Source of the DNA: Trematomus loennbergii
Taxonomy: Eukaryota; Chordata; Actinopteri; Perciformes; Nototheniidae
NCBI GenBank assembly: GCA_012861695.1
Contig: JAAOOA010000467.1
Span: forward strand, 78,501-142,500
DNA length: 64,000 nucleotides
Direction of reading: 5' to 3'
Shown: in pieces, positions 31,996 to 45,957 of the stretch
Position numbering within the stretch: the stretch's first letter is position 1
Layout: each line of letters opens with the position of its first letter
Notes under the pieces: model-generated
Told to the model about the DNA's origin: nothing
Database searches by the model: none
What the model saw: only the letters and a program-made list of their open reading frames with translations
Made by a program: the position numbers and the translations under genes

Positions 31996-32546
31996 ATGAG
32001 GCCCCTGATGGATATCTGACCAGTATTTCATCATGGAAGTTAAATCACAATCATTTCATTATCCTGTGGAGGATAATGTTGTTTTGTGACAGTTGCTCAA
32101 TTTTAGAACCAACAAAATAACATACTTAATAAATAGCTAAATGTATATATATACACAAGAAGTAAAAGTGTGAATTTCAAGATAAGAAAAATATAATAAA
32201 AAGATTAATGTAACTATAGGAAGTAAAATCAAAAATTGGCAATGCAAAATAAAATAACCATATGTATATAAACATATAAAACAAACAAGAAATGAAAGCA
32301 GAAATGTTAAATATGATTTTAAATAACAATATTTATGTTGAAATAAGAAGTGAAAGTAAAAGAGGGCAATACAACAAAGATATAATAAAATACAATTAAA
32401 AGATGTACATTAACATAGGAAGTAAGAATACAAATGTGCAATACAAGATAAATAAAAAGACTAACCTTACAGAGTTAAAGTAAAAATGTTGCAATACAAG
32501 TTGTAATTAAATAGAATAAAAATATGTATGGATAATTTAATAGGGA
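31996..32546. other. A-rich spacer with degenerate repeats
   Basis: Loose recurrences of AGGAAGTAA...AATGTGCAATACAAGATAA-like sequence give an old, decayed repeat of about 60-70 bp. No coding signal is present. Confidence 0.4.
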
Positions 32547-34515
32547 TTATTTTTTTGTTGAGACATCAGGACCCTTCTCTACTCCCTCCACATTCATGCT
32601 GACCCGGAAGTTCAACCTCATAGCTTCCGCAAAGCAGCCTACCCTTTTTGTGAATGGGTGCTTTTGTGGTACGGTTTTCACAGGTAGGTTGGCCATCTCC
32701 TTCTTCCTTTTCTTAGGTGTGAACGTCAGAGGAAGGCTCTGATCATGTGGAGTGTGTAGCTTCACATCTTCCAAGATCTCGGTCATTTGGTCAGTTAACG
32801 TTTTAAGGTAATCTTCATCTTGCAGATGGTATGTTAAGTCAGTAATCTCACGCAAGAGACTGGCACATTCCCTTCTTTGTTTAACCTTTCTTGGTCTTTT
32901 CCTTTCGGGCAAAGCGTTACATGGTGACTGCATTTCCACTGATACCGGTGTATATGTATGATCTGTGATGTCTGATCTGCCGCTGTCATCCCTCTCACAA
33001 GAAGTCTGTCCCAGACATGCATTATCCAGGGAGAAGAGGGGGTTATCCCTGTAATTAGATGCCAGTTTCTCCCAACCCCATTCATGCACATGATTAAAAA
33101 CAGCACAGAAGTGCTTGCAGGGCAACTTGTGCTTTGCCCAGTCTTTGCAGGTGCACGATGGCATGATGATACTTTCACCAAAGTTGATGTGGTGCTGTGT
33201 GCAAGGATGACTTTGGCTTTTGACATGGAACATGCCATTGCCCTTTGCAACAACGTCATTCGCCTCATAAAACTGGGCTTCTGTAAGCCTTGACATCACA
33301 TGGTCTGCTACACTTCTTGGTCTGTCTTTTAAGAACTTTGGCATGTTCTCATTGTACCTTCTGTAGAATGAGGAGTACTTGACGTTGAGTTCAATGTACC
33401 TTCAATAAGAGAAGAGAACAATATCTTAGAAGTCTCTCTGTGACAGTTTGCTTTCTCTGACATATAGATATGGTATTTGATAATCAATCTCAGAAACATA
33501 TGCAACAATGAACAACATCAAACAAATATGTTGGAAACAAAGCTATCGAACATTACATTTATATATATATAAAAATGTGTGTGTGTTTGTGTATGTATGT
33601 ATGTATATAAATATATATATATATATATGTATAATCATAGTAATTCTTTTTTAGCTCACTTCCGATATGTCCTTGGTAGGAAGTCAGTTACCAACACAGT
33701 GAGCATTTCACTGAGGCTGCAGTTCTTATAACCTTCAAGATGAGAATGCTTTAGGGTTTCATTTTGTCTTTCCACCCCATTGTTGGTGTAGATGGCCACC
33801 TTGAGATCTTCATCCCGAAACACGTGCACCCATCTCTACACAAGACAAAAAAAGACAAAAAAATTAAAAGGAAGACTCTTCAAATTCAACAAATGATATA
33901 ATAAATATAATATAAAAGTAAATATAATATTTGAACTTGATACACACCTTAGCCTCTGGGAGCCACTTATTTGAAAACCACGCCCTCACTTTTTCATTGT
34001 CCTTCCAGACTTTGGCCTCCTGCAGGTTGCAAAGGCGTGTGCTGAACTCCTCTGGAGTTGAAGCAGCTGCAATGCTTCTCAGAAGCGGTAGGAGACTGTC
34101 TTGTGCGTGGCTCACTCCATGATCTTTCTTCCTGCACCATTCAACCCAAGCTTTCTCCCTATGGAAGTCGCAGAGAAGCACCTTGGAACCTGGATAAAAT
34201 ATAAGAGATATATTACCTGCACCATGTTGTCATTTTATTTTGTCGCGTTGCTATTACATAGTATACGCGACAAAATATAGGCCTGCTTTTTATACATCTG
34301 TCTGTCAGTGGAGGTGATGACTTTATTTTGAAGTAGATTGTTGCATACATTTGCATGTAAATGGTTATATTTTGGAAGTTGGTGGAATACTATGTAAAAT
34401 GTATCCTTTTTTTTAATTAACGTTTCATATTATGTGAATTAACAGATTTCTACAGTTACTGCAATTTCACCTTGAAACTCTTCCTCCAGGGCACCGATCT
34501 CTACCTCTGATACCC
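32547..34515 (-). CDS. MULE-type transposase gene, C-terminal half, with SWIM zinc finger
   Basis: Four exons join in frame on the minus strand: part of an exon at 34,471-34,515 (VSEVEIGALEEEFQ), then 33,958-34,189 (VLLCDFHREKAW...), 33,660-33,835 (RWVHVFRDEDL...NNGVERQNETLKH) and 32,547-33,399. All introns have GT-AG ends. NNGVERQN carries the glutamate expected as the last catalytic residue of MULE transposases. CTCKDWAKHKLPCKH is a SWIM finger (CxC-x9-CxH), a DNA-binding module usual at MULE C-termini. The tail is basic (PKKRKKE), a likely nuclear signal. Upstream, the coding DNA stops at a MITE, so the first catalytic aspartates are lost from this locus. Either a dying transposase or a host copy. 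Confidence 0.75.
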
Positions 34516-35604
34516 CTTTCACACCAACGCGGTTCCAGGGCCGGTTCGGAGCTGGAGCTTGAAAAGCACCGGGTTTTCCTGTTCACACCGCAGCGGAGCA
34601 GCCTCTAAGCTCCGGAATCCAAAAAGTTGTCCGTCTAGAAGCAAGAACCGCATACGTCACGCTTACGTCGGAGGGGGGCGAGATTAACCTGAGCTAACAG
34701 TTAAGGCGAGTACGGCAAATAAAAGTTGTAACAAGCAGTAGTGCTGAGCAAAGTGACTAGAACGCAACCACACACTTGTTAAAAAAAAACACACTTTATA
34801 AAGTTAGGCAACACTAACCAGGCTTCGTGTGATTCTGTTTATTTGTACCTTACTTTGACCATCCGTTCGCTGTTATTGATCATTGTGGAGAGCAGGCAGA
34901 CGTTTTGTTTGTTATTATAGCAGCTATCGGATGGAATCAATACATGGGCTGCACAGGTTGTCATGTCCGACTATCACAAGTAGAATCATAATGAAAAATA
35001 CGTCGGTAAAAGTGCCTGTAGAAAACGGCTTAGCAAGTAGTCAGTTTAGCTTCGGTTGCTATGCTAACATCACCCATGTTATACCAGAGAACCTTTCATA
35101 ACAGCGTTGTGATGCCAAACAGCGTCAATTCAGACTGACACACATTCACTTAAGGGGAACTGGGGATATGTATCAGCTGCTTGTGTGACAGTCAGACAGT
35201 GAATACTTTAGAGCCGTGTGAGCTAACCCGGAGCTAACGGGAGAATAAACTCCCGTGGAAGAGCAGCCAGCACTGCAGCGGTCGGTAAATGCCGCTGAAA
35301 CACATTAATAAACAATGAACCACGGCACTCTGGAGAAAAGTATAAGGTTGGAGAAGTCGTTATTTAATTTAATCTGGCTTCGTATGATTAAAAGCAACAC
35401 GATCATCGACCCGACGCAGTCCCCGGCCCGTTGTTGTTGTGAGGTGAGCTCCGTTGGGGAGAAAATCAGCGACGTAAACTGTGACGTCATGACGCAGCAG
35501 CGGCGCACCAGTCGGGCTCTGAGCGGTGTGAACAGAGCGGGAGCTGAACCGAAGAACCGGTTCTGAACCAGAAAAGCTGTGAATGAAAGTGTAACTGGAC
35601 ATTA
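34516..35604. mobile_element. MITE interrupting the MULE gene
   Basis: The left end reads CCCTTTCACACCAACGCGGT followed by TCCAGGGCCGGTTCGGAG. The right end region reads GCGGTGTGAAC, GAACCGGTTCTGAACC and GAATGAAAGTG, roughly its inverted counterpart. The element begins exactly where the MULE exon stops being readable. I could not fix a target duplication, so the right boundary is approximate. No protein is encoded. Confidence 0.6.
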
Positions 35605-36024
35605 TCATCATGTAGCCTCATGGCCCAAACATTAGGAACATTTGTTGTCATATCAGGGCAAAAAACTGTTTTGAAGTTTTAGTTGCATTTTGAAAAATGG
35701 TCATACCCTGCATATGAACCAAATACTGCTACTTTGCTTTGCTTACTTACACCTGCATTCAGAGGACAATGTATCATGTAAACAAACCATCCTTGACAGA
35801 CCATCCTTGACAGACTTGTCTGTTGGAGCGCGAGCGCAACAAAAGTTGCCGTCTCATCCACGACCACTATTACGTCACTTCTGCCGCATAAAACCCAGGA
35901 GGTATACGATCTAGCACTAACCTAACAGCGATAGCTGACTTTAAACCGGAAGCTGGAAGCATCAGACAGGAAGGAAGCTCTGAAGGCTGTGATCCAATCA
36001 CTGATGAGGACATTACACACAAGT
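35605..36024. other. Spacer without recognised features
   Basis: I looked on the minus strand for the missing upstream part of the MULE gene and saw no in-frame continuation. Confidence 0.45.
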
Positions 36025-36416
36025 ACAAGACCTGAGTACTTCTACTTACATAAGAACACAACCTGAGTACTTCTACTTACACAAGTGCAAGGTCTGAGTA
36101 CTTCTACTTACACAAGTAAAGACCTGAGTACTTCTACTTACATAAGAAACGACCTGAGTACTTCTACTTACACTAGTACAAGACCTGAGTACTTCTACTT
36201 ACACAAGTACAAGACCTGAGTACTTCTACTTACACAAGAACACGACCTGGGTACTTCTACTTACAAGTACAGTACCTGAGTACTTCTACTTACACAAGTA
36301 CAAGATCTGAGTACTTCTACTTACACAAGTACAAGACATGAATACTTATACTTACTCAAGTACAAGTCCTGAGTACTTACTACTTACACAAGTACCAGAC
36401 CTGAGTACTTCTCTGG
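36025..36416. repeat. About 29-bp minisatellite
   Basis: About 14 imperfect copies of CTGAGTACTTCTACTTACA plus a variable ACAAGTACAAGAC linker, differing in length by a few bases. Confidence 0.9.
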
Positions 36417-37511
36417 CTTTAAAGTATAAGCTATTTGTACCATCATATTTCCACAGGAAGAGTACATAATGTGCACTTCCTGTCTGTGGCAGCAGAGGGA
36501 GCCACAGACTGCAGTATTTCCATGTAGTAGTACTTGTACTCAGTGAGTAAGTACAATGGTTCCTCAGTGTTATGATAGGGTCAGATGATAATGAAGGATC
36601 TGATCAACGACCTCATTCATAATCATATTCATTATTCTGCACTGAATACTTCACTCTGTTACTTTAGCTGTACTTTCATATCTCATACTTTAGTTACTTA
36701 GTTTTTCAATGTATGACGTATTCAGTGAGTACTTGTACTGCAGTCAAATATCCCAGCTGCTCTAAACACATTCAAACTCTGTTGAAATGATGAAGGGAAT
36801 AAAAGCTCTGTTCTACATTAGAGATCCCGTCCAGGATCAGCTCCTGCAGGTCCCCCTGTCTCCTGGACCTGGGTCTTTGGCTGGATGTGGAAGACTTAGG
36901 GGACTCTGGATCATCTGGACAGACTGCCTCTCTATTTGTAAATCAGGTGTCCCCAGTAGAGGTAATGATGTCCACCTGGTGCTCTCTGTGTCCAATGGTC
37001 TCAGCACTGCTCAGTCCACAGAGAGGACACATCTGTCCTCTTTCTGGTTAGAACTGACATTTATGATCCTGGAGATGTCAGAAATGGATTGAGGATCCTC
37101 AGTAACCTCCAGAACCACTCCAGAACTGTCCAAACTAAGTCAATGTTTTACTATTGTCCCCATAGACTATAATGCCATTCACTTTCATTAACTCAACGTA
37201 TGCTAATTGTGTAAATGTCCCAACATCTGCAGGTTAGCATCCAGCAGTCTCTCTGTGCTGGAGACCCTACTAAACAGTTCTATCATTAAACTTTGGGGTC
37301 TCAAGAGTCCAGAGTGACACGAGGCTGAGAGGGATCGTATAAACCGTCACAGGAACGGTGATGCTTCTTACGTTGGCTTTGGTCTTTGGGTCCAACTGGA
37401 TTTTCAGACTATCTAAAGAAAGCAGCATTATTTTACTCTGAAGGTCTGGTTTCCTTCCAGATCATTCCAACACCTCTCCTGGTTCCTGGTTCTGTGAGTA
37501 ACAGTGCATGC
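36417..37511. other. Spacer without recognised features
   Basis: No gene is supported. A 101-codon frame at 36,787-37,092 has no recognisable motif. Confidence 0.5.
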
Positions 37512-37543
37512 ACCCTAACCCTAACTGCCTAACCCTAACCCTC
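37512..37543. repeat. Short telomere-like CCCTAA run
   Basis: Four CCCTAA units in two pairs are interrupted by CTGC, followed by a CA tract. The run is too short to indicate a chromosome end. Confidence 0.6.
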
Positions 37544-37969
37544 ACACACACACACAGCATGCAGTATGAAGTGGCGTTATATAGGAGCCAAAGGGAGTCG
37601 ACAGAGGAAGTGACAGACGGATGTCTGACTGTGGCTCAAACACCTGATGAGCTCGCTGACATCAGATGAACCTCCCGTGAGAATCTCTGTTTCGGGGTCG
37701 TCTCCACTCTGCGTCTGTAGCTCACTGAAGCAGAGAAGAGGACTTCAAGAGAGCCGGACAAAGAGGATGGATTTCAGAGTGAAGACTAACCTTCCTAAAT
37801 CAGTTAGTCCTGAGCCGCCCTGACCCTCATCGGCTCATCCGGCCTTTGAAGCGTGCAGTTCAGGGGGGGGGGGATCAGCCAATGTCCCCTAAGTGACAAT
37901 ATGCCCCGAGGTGACAGACACACACACACACACACACACACCACACACCACACACACACACACACAACA

Positions 37970-38010
<41 letters not shown>

Positions 38011-38380
38011 ACACAACACACACACACACCACACACACACTGATGCGTGGACAGCTGCAGCTCTGAGACCACCTTGAGTTCAAAACAAGTCCAAGACCAG
38101 ATCTGAGAGTCAAGTATAGAGACATTTCTGCAGAGGAGTTCCAATAAGACTAAAAGGTAGAAATGAGAGTTTATAAAAATGATAACAGATGGAAACAAAG
38201 AGATAACAGTCATTAGTAGACTGTGGAACCGAATAGCTGAATTGGTAGAAATAAATAGCCAAAACGAATGAATAAAGGGTAGAAATATATAGTTAAAAGT
38301 GGTAGGTGAACGGAGGACATTAATAGATAAAAAGGTTTAGACTGAAATTTGCTATTTTCTACAATGTGGAGCCACTTGGG
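37544..38380. repeat. Spacer with interrupted (CA)n array
   Basis: 37,918-38,040 is a CA array with ACCACAC interruptions. The flanks (37,560-37,910 and 38,045-38,380) have no coding or repeat signal; a G8 run lies at about 37,863. Confidence 0.8.
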
Positions 38381-38660
38381 CATCACACGACGGACGCTAC
38401 TCACTACCTGTCGGGTCAGAAACAGACCATCACACGACGGACGCTACTCACTACCTGTCGGGTCAGAAACAGACCATCACACGACGGACGCTACTCACTA
38501 CCTGTCGGGTCAGAAACAGACCATCACACGACGGACGCTACTCACTACCTGTCGGGTCAGAAACAGACCATCACACGACGGACGCTACTCACTACCTTCG
38601 GGTCAGAAACAGACCATCACACGACGGACGCTACTCACTACCTGTCGGTCAGAAACAGAC
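38381..38660. repeat. 47-bp minisatellite
   Basis: Six tandem copies starting CATCACACGACGGACGCTAC, nearly identical, with single-base losses in the last two (CTTCGGGT and GTCGGTCA). Because 47 is not a multiple of three, the frames rotate and both long open frames are artefacts. Confidence 0.95.
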
Positions 38661-38985
38661 CTCATTTATTGTGTTTCTTGTCGACACCAAAGTCTGATAT
38701 CCATTGATTAGCTTAGCTTAGCATAAGCACTGGCAGCAGAGGGAACCTGTTAGCTTCTGTTTCTATAGCGTGTTAACGAGACGGACGTTTACTCAACTTA
38801 TTTAGTTTGATGTTTTAAAGGGGTACACATGTTTACTCTCTTAAACTATGATGTTTTTTATCCACATAGGAACTGGACTTCATGTCACGGGACTTTTCTT
38901 CTCAGTGAGCAGAGAGACGGAGGACAAGCCACAACAAGAGCTAAGAGGATTAAGTTAATTCTCAATGCCTGTCTGACACACACAC

Positions 38986-39016
<31 letters not shown>

Positions 39017-39806
39017 CACACACACCTTGAACAGTTTTCTGTGTTTTCATGTTTCAGATTCATAAGGTGTTATCCTTTATTTAGGCAGACGGCTCTTAAT
39101 ACTACATTTCCCATGAGCCTCAGTGTTTATGTTTATTTTCCTTTGGGTTGTTGCACATTTTTAAGTTTAATCGTCTGTGGAAGTCGCTCTTGTCTGTTTG
39201 TTTGGCATTAGTGCGGCGTATCCAGGGAAGACGGGTGAAGATCCGAGGAAAATCTGGGAAAAGGATCCAGGGCCGATACGGGAAGATCCAGGGAAGGGTT
39301 AGGAAAAGATTGGGGTAAGATTCAGGAAAAATCTGGATTTAGCCAGGGAAGACCCAAGGGAAGATTTGGGTATTTTTGTTGAATGAAAATGAGAAGCCCA
39401 TGTTTGCAAAAGTTAGAACCAAAATAAATCTCCATTATCCAAACGTTCATACCTTGTTGACGGGCATGCTTCTGGAAGTCAGCTCAATCATTGAAACATT
39501 ACAAATGTAAACAAAGCGTCGCCCAAACAATAAGCAGATTGTAAGGTTTCCACAAATCACAGCATTGTTCTGTTTAGACCAACGGTATGCACACTCCTGA
39601 CAGGAGGGGGGGGGGGGGGGCAAAACGTGATGGCAGCCACTTTAAAACCACTTAATTAAAATGAAGTGTGTTTTTACACATCGTGGAATTAACTCTTTAA
39701 CAGACGCTCATTCTCTAACACTGTCTGCAAACCTACATACGAGACAAAGACAGATCCACGGGTTCAGACCGCCAGACCCAGTTTACAACAAAGACACTGC
39801 TTCATT

Positions 39807-39808
<2 letters not shown>
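38661..39808. other. Spacer with short simple repeats
   Basis: It contains a (CAGA)n run at 38,984-39,013, a loose GGGAAGATCCAGG-like degenerate repeat at 39,225-39,370, and a poly-G run near 39,606-39,620. No gene is supported. Confidence 0.55.
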
Positions 39809-40232
<424 letters not shown>

Positions 40233-40985
40233 GGATGAAGGAGCTCAAACACATCATGACCTGTGTGGAAAACTTAACGTTGAATAACGGAAGACCCGGG
40301 AAAGATTTGGGGGGAAGGACGTTGACTTATTGACGTTCATAGCAAACAAAGACAACGGTCCCAGAAACCCCGATGTCCTCAAAGTCTCTCCCTGTTTTCA
40401 GAAGTTAAATGAAGCTCATAGCGAACAGCTCAGATCTAAACTCCCTCAATGAAGAAAATACAAATAACACAAAAAAAAACGGAACATCAACAATTTGGAA
40501 AAGATTTGAGTCAAAATGTCAACAAAAAAAATGTGCCTAAAGATTTGGAAAATATTTAAACTAAAACCACAACTTTTTCAAAAACCTTACATTTTCAGAA
40601 AAAGTAAAAAGTCTGAGAAAAAAAGTCAAATTCTGTGAAAAAAGTTCAACATTTCTAAGAAAAAAAAGTCCAAATTATTAGAAAAAAAGTCAGAACTAAT
40701 ATTCAATTTAATTTCAACACGTAAACATTTCTCCGCAGCACGTTGCAGCCGACTCTCATGTACAGGTGTCAGAGGGTAATATTACACCCTCTGATTGGTG
40801 GAGAACCCCCCCCCCCTCTCCCCCCCTCTCTCCAGTCCTAATTGCCTCCCCCTCCCTGCAGATGTCTCTCTCTTAATGTGTGGAGAGCAACAATCATCCC
40901 ATCTGTCCACGTTTTTACTTTCCTCCTCCCTGAAAAATCACCTCTGTGCCCCCCCCATCTCCACTAAATCTCCTTACTAAGCCCA
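40233..40985. other. A-rich and C-rich spacer
   Basis: An A-rich stretch holds repeated AAAAAGTC-like words (40,600-40,700), then C8 runs near 40,807. No coding signal. Confidence 0.5.
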
Positions 40986-41080
<95 letters not shown>

Positions 41081-41213
41081 CATACAGAGGCTGGTCCGTG
41101 GTGTGGTGATTGAAAGCCAATCAAAAAGCTATAGAGAAGTGCTTTGGTGTAAAGGGACACAATTGGGGAGGGAGGGCGGGAGGAGTGAGGCGCACACACA
41201 CACACACACAACA

Positions 41214-41265
<52 letters not shown>

Positions 41266-41412
41266 GGCTCCTGTCGGCCGCTGTGAGGCTCAGGCTGGAG
41301 AAACACAACCAGATGGGAGGAATAATCAGAGCATCTTCCTCCTTTTCTTCCTCCTCCTCCTCCTCCTCCTCCTCCTCCTCCTCCTCTTCTTCCTCCTCTT
41401 CTTCCTCCTCTT
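40986..41412. repeat. CA arrays and (TCC)n array
   Basis: CA arrays at 40,986-41,078 and 41,194-41,262 are followed by an almost pure TCC trinucleotide array at 41,337-41,412. Confidence 0.92.
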
Positions 41413-41477
41413 CCTCACTGATGGACTGAAATCTGATTTATAAAGTTTGTTCGTCCACTGCAGCACTTTTAACATTA

Positions 41478-42640
41478 CTAATGTTGGGCTATAAAGGAAC
41501 TACAGCACGGTCACATGACTTCACGTCACCACCGCTAAGCTAAAGGAGGCTAATGTTGGGCTATAAAGGAACTACAGCACGGTCACATGACTTCACGTCA
41601 CCACCGCTAAGCTAAAGGAGGCTAATGTTGGGCTATAAAGGAACTACAGCACGGTCACATGACTTCACGTCACCACCGCTAAGCTAAAGGAGGCTAATGT
41701 TGGGCTATAAAGGAACTACAGCACGGTCACATGACTTCACGTCACCACCGCTAAGCTAAAGGTGGCTAATGTTGGGCTATAAAGGAACTACAGCACGGTC
41801 ACATGACTTCACGCCACCACCGCTAAGCTAAAGGTGGCTAATGTTGGGCTATAAAGGAACTACAGCACGGTCACATGACTTCACGCCACCACCGCTAAGC
41901 TAAAGGTGGCTAATGTTGGGCTATAAAGGAACTACAGCACGGTCACATGACTTCACGTCACCACCGCTAAGCTAAAGGAGGCTAATGTTGGGCTATAAAG
42001 GAACTACAGCACGGTCACATGACTTCACGTCACCACCGCTAAGCTAAAGGAGGCTAATGTTGGCTATAAAGGAACTACAGCACGGTCACATGACTTCACG
42101 TCACCACCGCTAAGCTAAAGGTGGCTAATGTTGGGCTATAAAGGAACTACAGCACGGTCACATGACTTCACGCCACCACCGCTAAGCTAAAGGTGCTAAT
42201 GTTGGGCTATAAAGGAACTACAGCACGGTCACATGACTTCACGCCACCACCGCTAAGCTAAAGGTGGCTAATGTTGGGCTATAAAGGAACTACAGCACGG
42301 TCACATGACTTCACGTCACTACCGCTAAGCTAAAGGAGGCTAATGTTGGGCTATAAAGGAACTACAGCACGGTCACATGACTTCACGTCACCACCGCTAA
42401 GCTAAAGGAGGCTAATGTTGGGCTATAAAGGAACTACAGCACGGTCACATGACTTCACGTCACCACCGCTAAGCTAAAGGAGGCTAATGTTGGGCTATAA
42501 AGGAACTACAGCACAGTCACATGACTTCACGCCACCACCGCTAAGCTAAAGCAGGCTAATGTTGGGCTATAAAGGAACTACAGCACAGTCACATGACTTC
42601 ACGTCACCACCGCTAAGCTAAAGCAGGCTAATGTTGGGCG
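41478..42640. repeat. 72-bp minisatellite, about 16 copies, higher-order pattern
   Basis: Units begin CTAATGTTGGGCTATAAAGG. Two variable positions (CACGTCACC versus CACGCCACC; AAAGGAGG, AAAGGTGG or AAAGCAGG) change in a patterned way: copies 1-6 repeat their order in copies 7-11, and 12-16 start the series again. Single-base losses occur in copies 9 and 10. Confidence 0.95.
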
Positions 42641-42699
42641 TGATGTTGTTTAGTTGTCTCATTTAGACTCTCGTAGAGTCACTATACTCAGCTTTGGTT

Positions 42700-42880
42700 T
42701 GTATCCGGTCTGTGGTTGTCCTGAGGGTCTGTGTTTGTCCTGAGGGTCTGTGGGTCTGTGGTTGTCCTGAGGGTCTGTGGTTGTCCTGAGGGTCTGTGGG
42801 TCTGTGGTTGTCCTGAGGGTCTGTGGGTCTGTGGTTGTCCTGAGGGTCTGTGGGTCTGTGGTTGTCCTGAGGGTCTGCAG
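42700..42880. repeat. Minisatellite of TGTGGTTGTCCTGAGGGTC units
   Basis: About seven copies, some with an added TGTGGGTC, giving two unit lengths. Confidence 0.9.
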
Positions 42881-43035
42881 GAGGACATCCTTCAGTGATC
42901 TCCTGATGTTAATGAGACGCTGATGGGCTGATTGAGGGCGTCTTCAGAGGACAATCAGTGCTCCCACTCTGAACCACTGAGACCACGGATGCTTTGTGAA
43001 CCTCACAATGAGGAGACACCACCTGAGGAGGAGAT

Positions 43036-43522
43036 ATGTGTGTGTGTACTGTGTGTGTGTACTGTGTGTGTGTACTGTGTGTGTTGTACTCTGTGTGTGT
43101 GTGTTGTACTCTGTGTGTGTGTACTGTGTGTGTGTACTGTGTGTTGTACTGTGTGTGTTGTACTGTGTGTGTTGTACTGTGTGTGTGTACTGTGTGTGTG
43201 TGTGTACTGTGTGTGTGTACTATGTGTGTGTGTGTGTACTGGTGTGTGTGTGTGTGTGTGTGTGTGTACTGTGTGTGTTGTACTGTGTGTGTACTGTGTG
43301 TGTGTACTGTGTGTGTGTACTGTGTGTGTGTACTGTGTGTGTTGTACTGTGTGTGTTGTACTGTGTGTGTGTACTGTGTGTGTTGTACTGTGTGTGTGTG
43401 TGTGTACTGTGTGTGTGGTACTGTGTGTGTACTGTGTGTGTGTACTGTGTGTGTACTGTGTGTGTTGTACTGTGTGTGTGTACTGTGTGTGTTGTACTGT
43501 GTGTGTTGTACTGTGTGTGTTG

Positions 43523-43553
<31 letters not shown>

Positions 43554-43648
43554 CTGTGTGTGTTGTACTGTGTGTGTGTACTGTGTGTGTTGTACTGTGT
43601 GTGTTGTACTGTGTGTGTGTACTGTGTGTGTTGTACTCTGTGTGTGTC
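43036..43648. repeat. (GT)n array with TACT and TTGTACT interruptions
   Basis: GT runs are broken every 8-20 bp by TACTGTGTG or TTGTACTG, so the array behaves as a compound minisatellite. All long frames across it are low-complexity artefacts. Confidence 0.93.
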
Positions 43649-43649
43649 A

Positions 43650-44510
43650 ATTCAATTCAGGTTTTTTATATAGCCCAAAATCACAAATCCTATTTGTCTC
43701 AGAGGGCTTCACAAGTCAACAAACACAATTGGCAATGTAAAAACAACAAACGTAATTTAAAAAGGAACATAACACAATGACACAAATACAGTTAGAATAC
43801 AATAAAATTCCATAAAAGGAAGGGTCCATGAGGATGTTTATAAAAGGGGTTTAAAACCAGTCTTAACTGTACGCTGTACCAAAGAGGAAAGTCTTTAACC
43901 TACTCTTAAATGTGAGCACACTGTCTGCCTCCCTGATCGTCACTGGAAGTTGGTTCCAGAGGAACGGGGCTTGGTAGCCGAAAGCTCTGCACATGACCTT
44001 TTTTTGTGGACTCTGGGAACCACCAACAGACTCTGGGATCTGAATGCCCGAGAGGGGCAATAGGAGATTAAAAGATCCTGTAGGTAGGATGGTCCCTGAA
44101 CATTGAGCGCTTTGTATGTGAGTAAAAGTATTTTAAAATCATTTTACAATGCTGCTAAACAGGATTGATGTGGTCCATCTTCTTTGTTCCTGTTAAAACC
44201 CGTGCTGCAGCATTTTGTATGAAGGTCTTTAATGATGAGCCGGACAGCCTGATAAAAGGGAATTGCAATAATCCAGCCTGGAGGTGATAAAAGCATGGAT
44301 TAGTGTTTCTGCATTGTTGTGATTTAGGATGTGCCTGCTTTTTGCAATATTCCGTAGATGGAAGTAGGCAGTCCTTGAAATTTGCTTTATATGGGATTTA
44401 AAAGACAAATCCTCCCGTGGTGCTGGAGGTCAGGGTAATACCATCTGAAGAAATGATGTTGTTGGACAGTTTGTTCCGAAGGTGCTGGGGACCAAGTATA
44501 ATGACTTCTG

Positions 44511-44515
<5 letters not shown>
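43650..44515 (-). pseudogene. LINE ORF2 C-terminal half and 3' end, minus strand
   Basis: Read on the minus strand: KTEVIILGPQHLRNKLSN, then IQNAAARVLTGTKKMDHINP and finally RAFGYQAPFLWNQLPVTIRE with a FKSRLKTFLF ending. These are successive parts of the region after the RT domain in jockey/L2/Rex1-like LINEs. The 3' UTR ends in TTGAATTGA at 43,650. Frame changes around 44,080-44,400 show it is inactive. The 5' side is cut by the GT array at 44,516. Confidence 0.8.

Positions 44516-45956
<1,441 letters not shown>

Positions 45957-45957
<1 letters not shown>

Noticed and set aside
37512..37543. Chromosome end or telomere fusion
   Set aside because: Only four CCCTAA units in the middle of ordinary sequence.
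38381..38660. CRISPR-like regular repeats
   Set aside because: The 47-bp units are contiguous with no unique spacers, and the host is a vertebrate; this is a minisatellite.
41478..42640. Possible CRISPR or gene-regulatory array
   Set aside because: Units are head to tail with no spacers; variation is point-like.
42932..43780. A 282-codon frame and overlapping 225- to 234-codon frames
   Set aside because: They translate a GT-rich compound array into CV/CT repeats, and the opposite strand into TH repeats.
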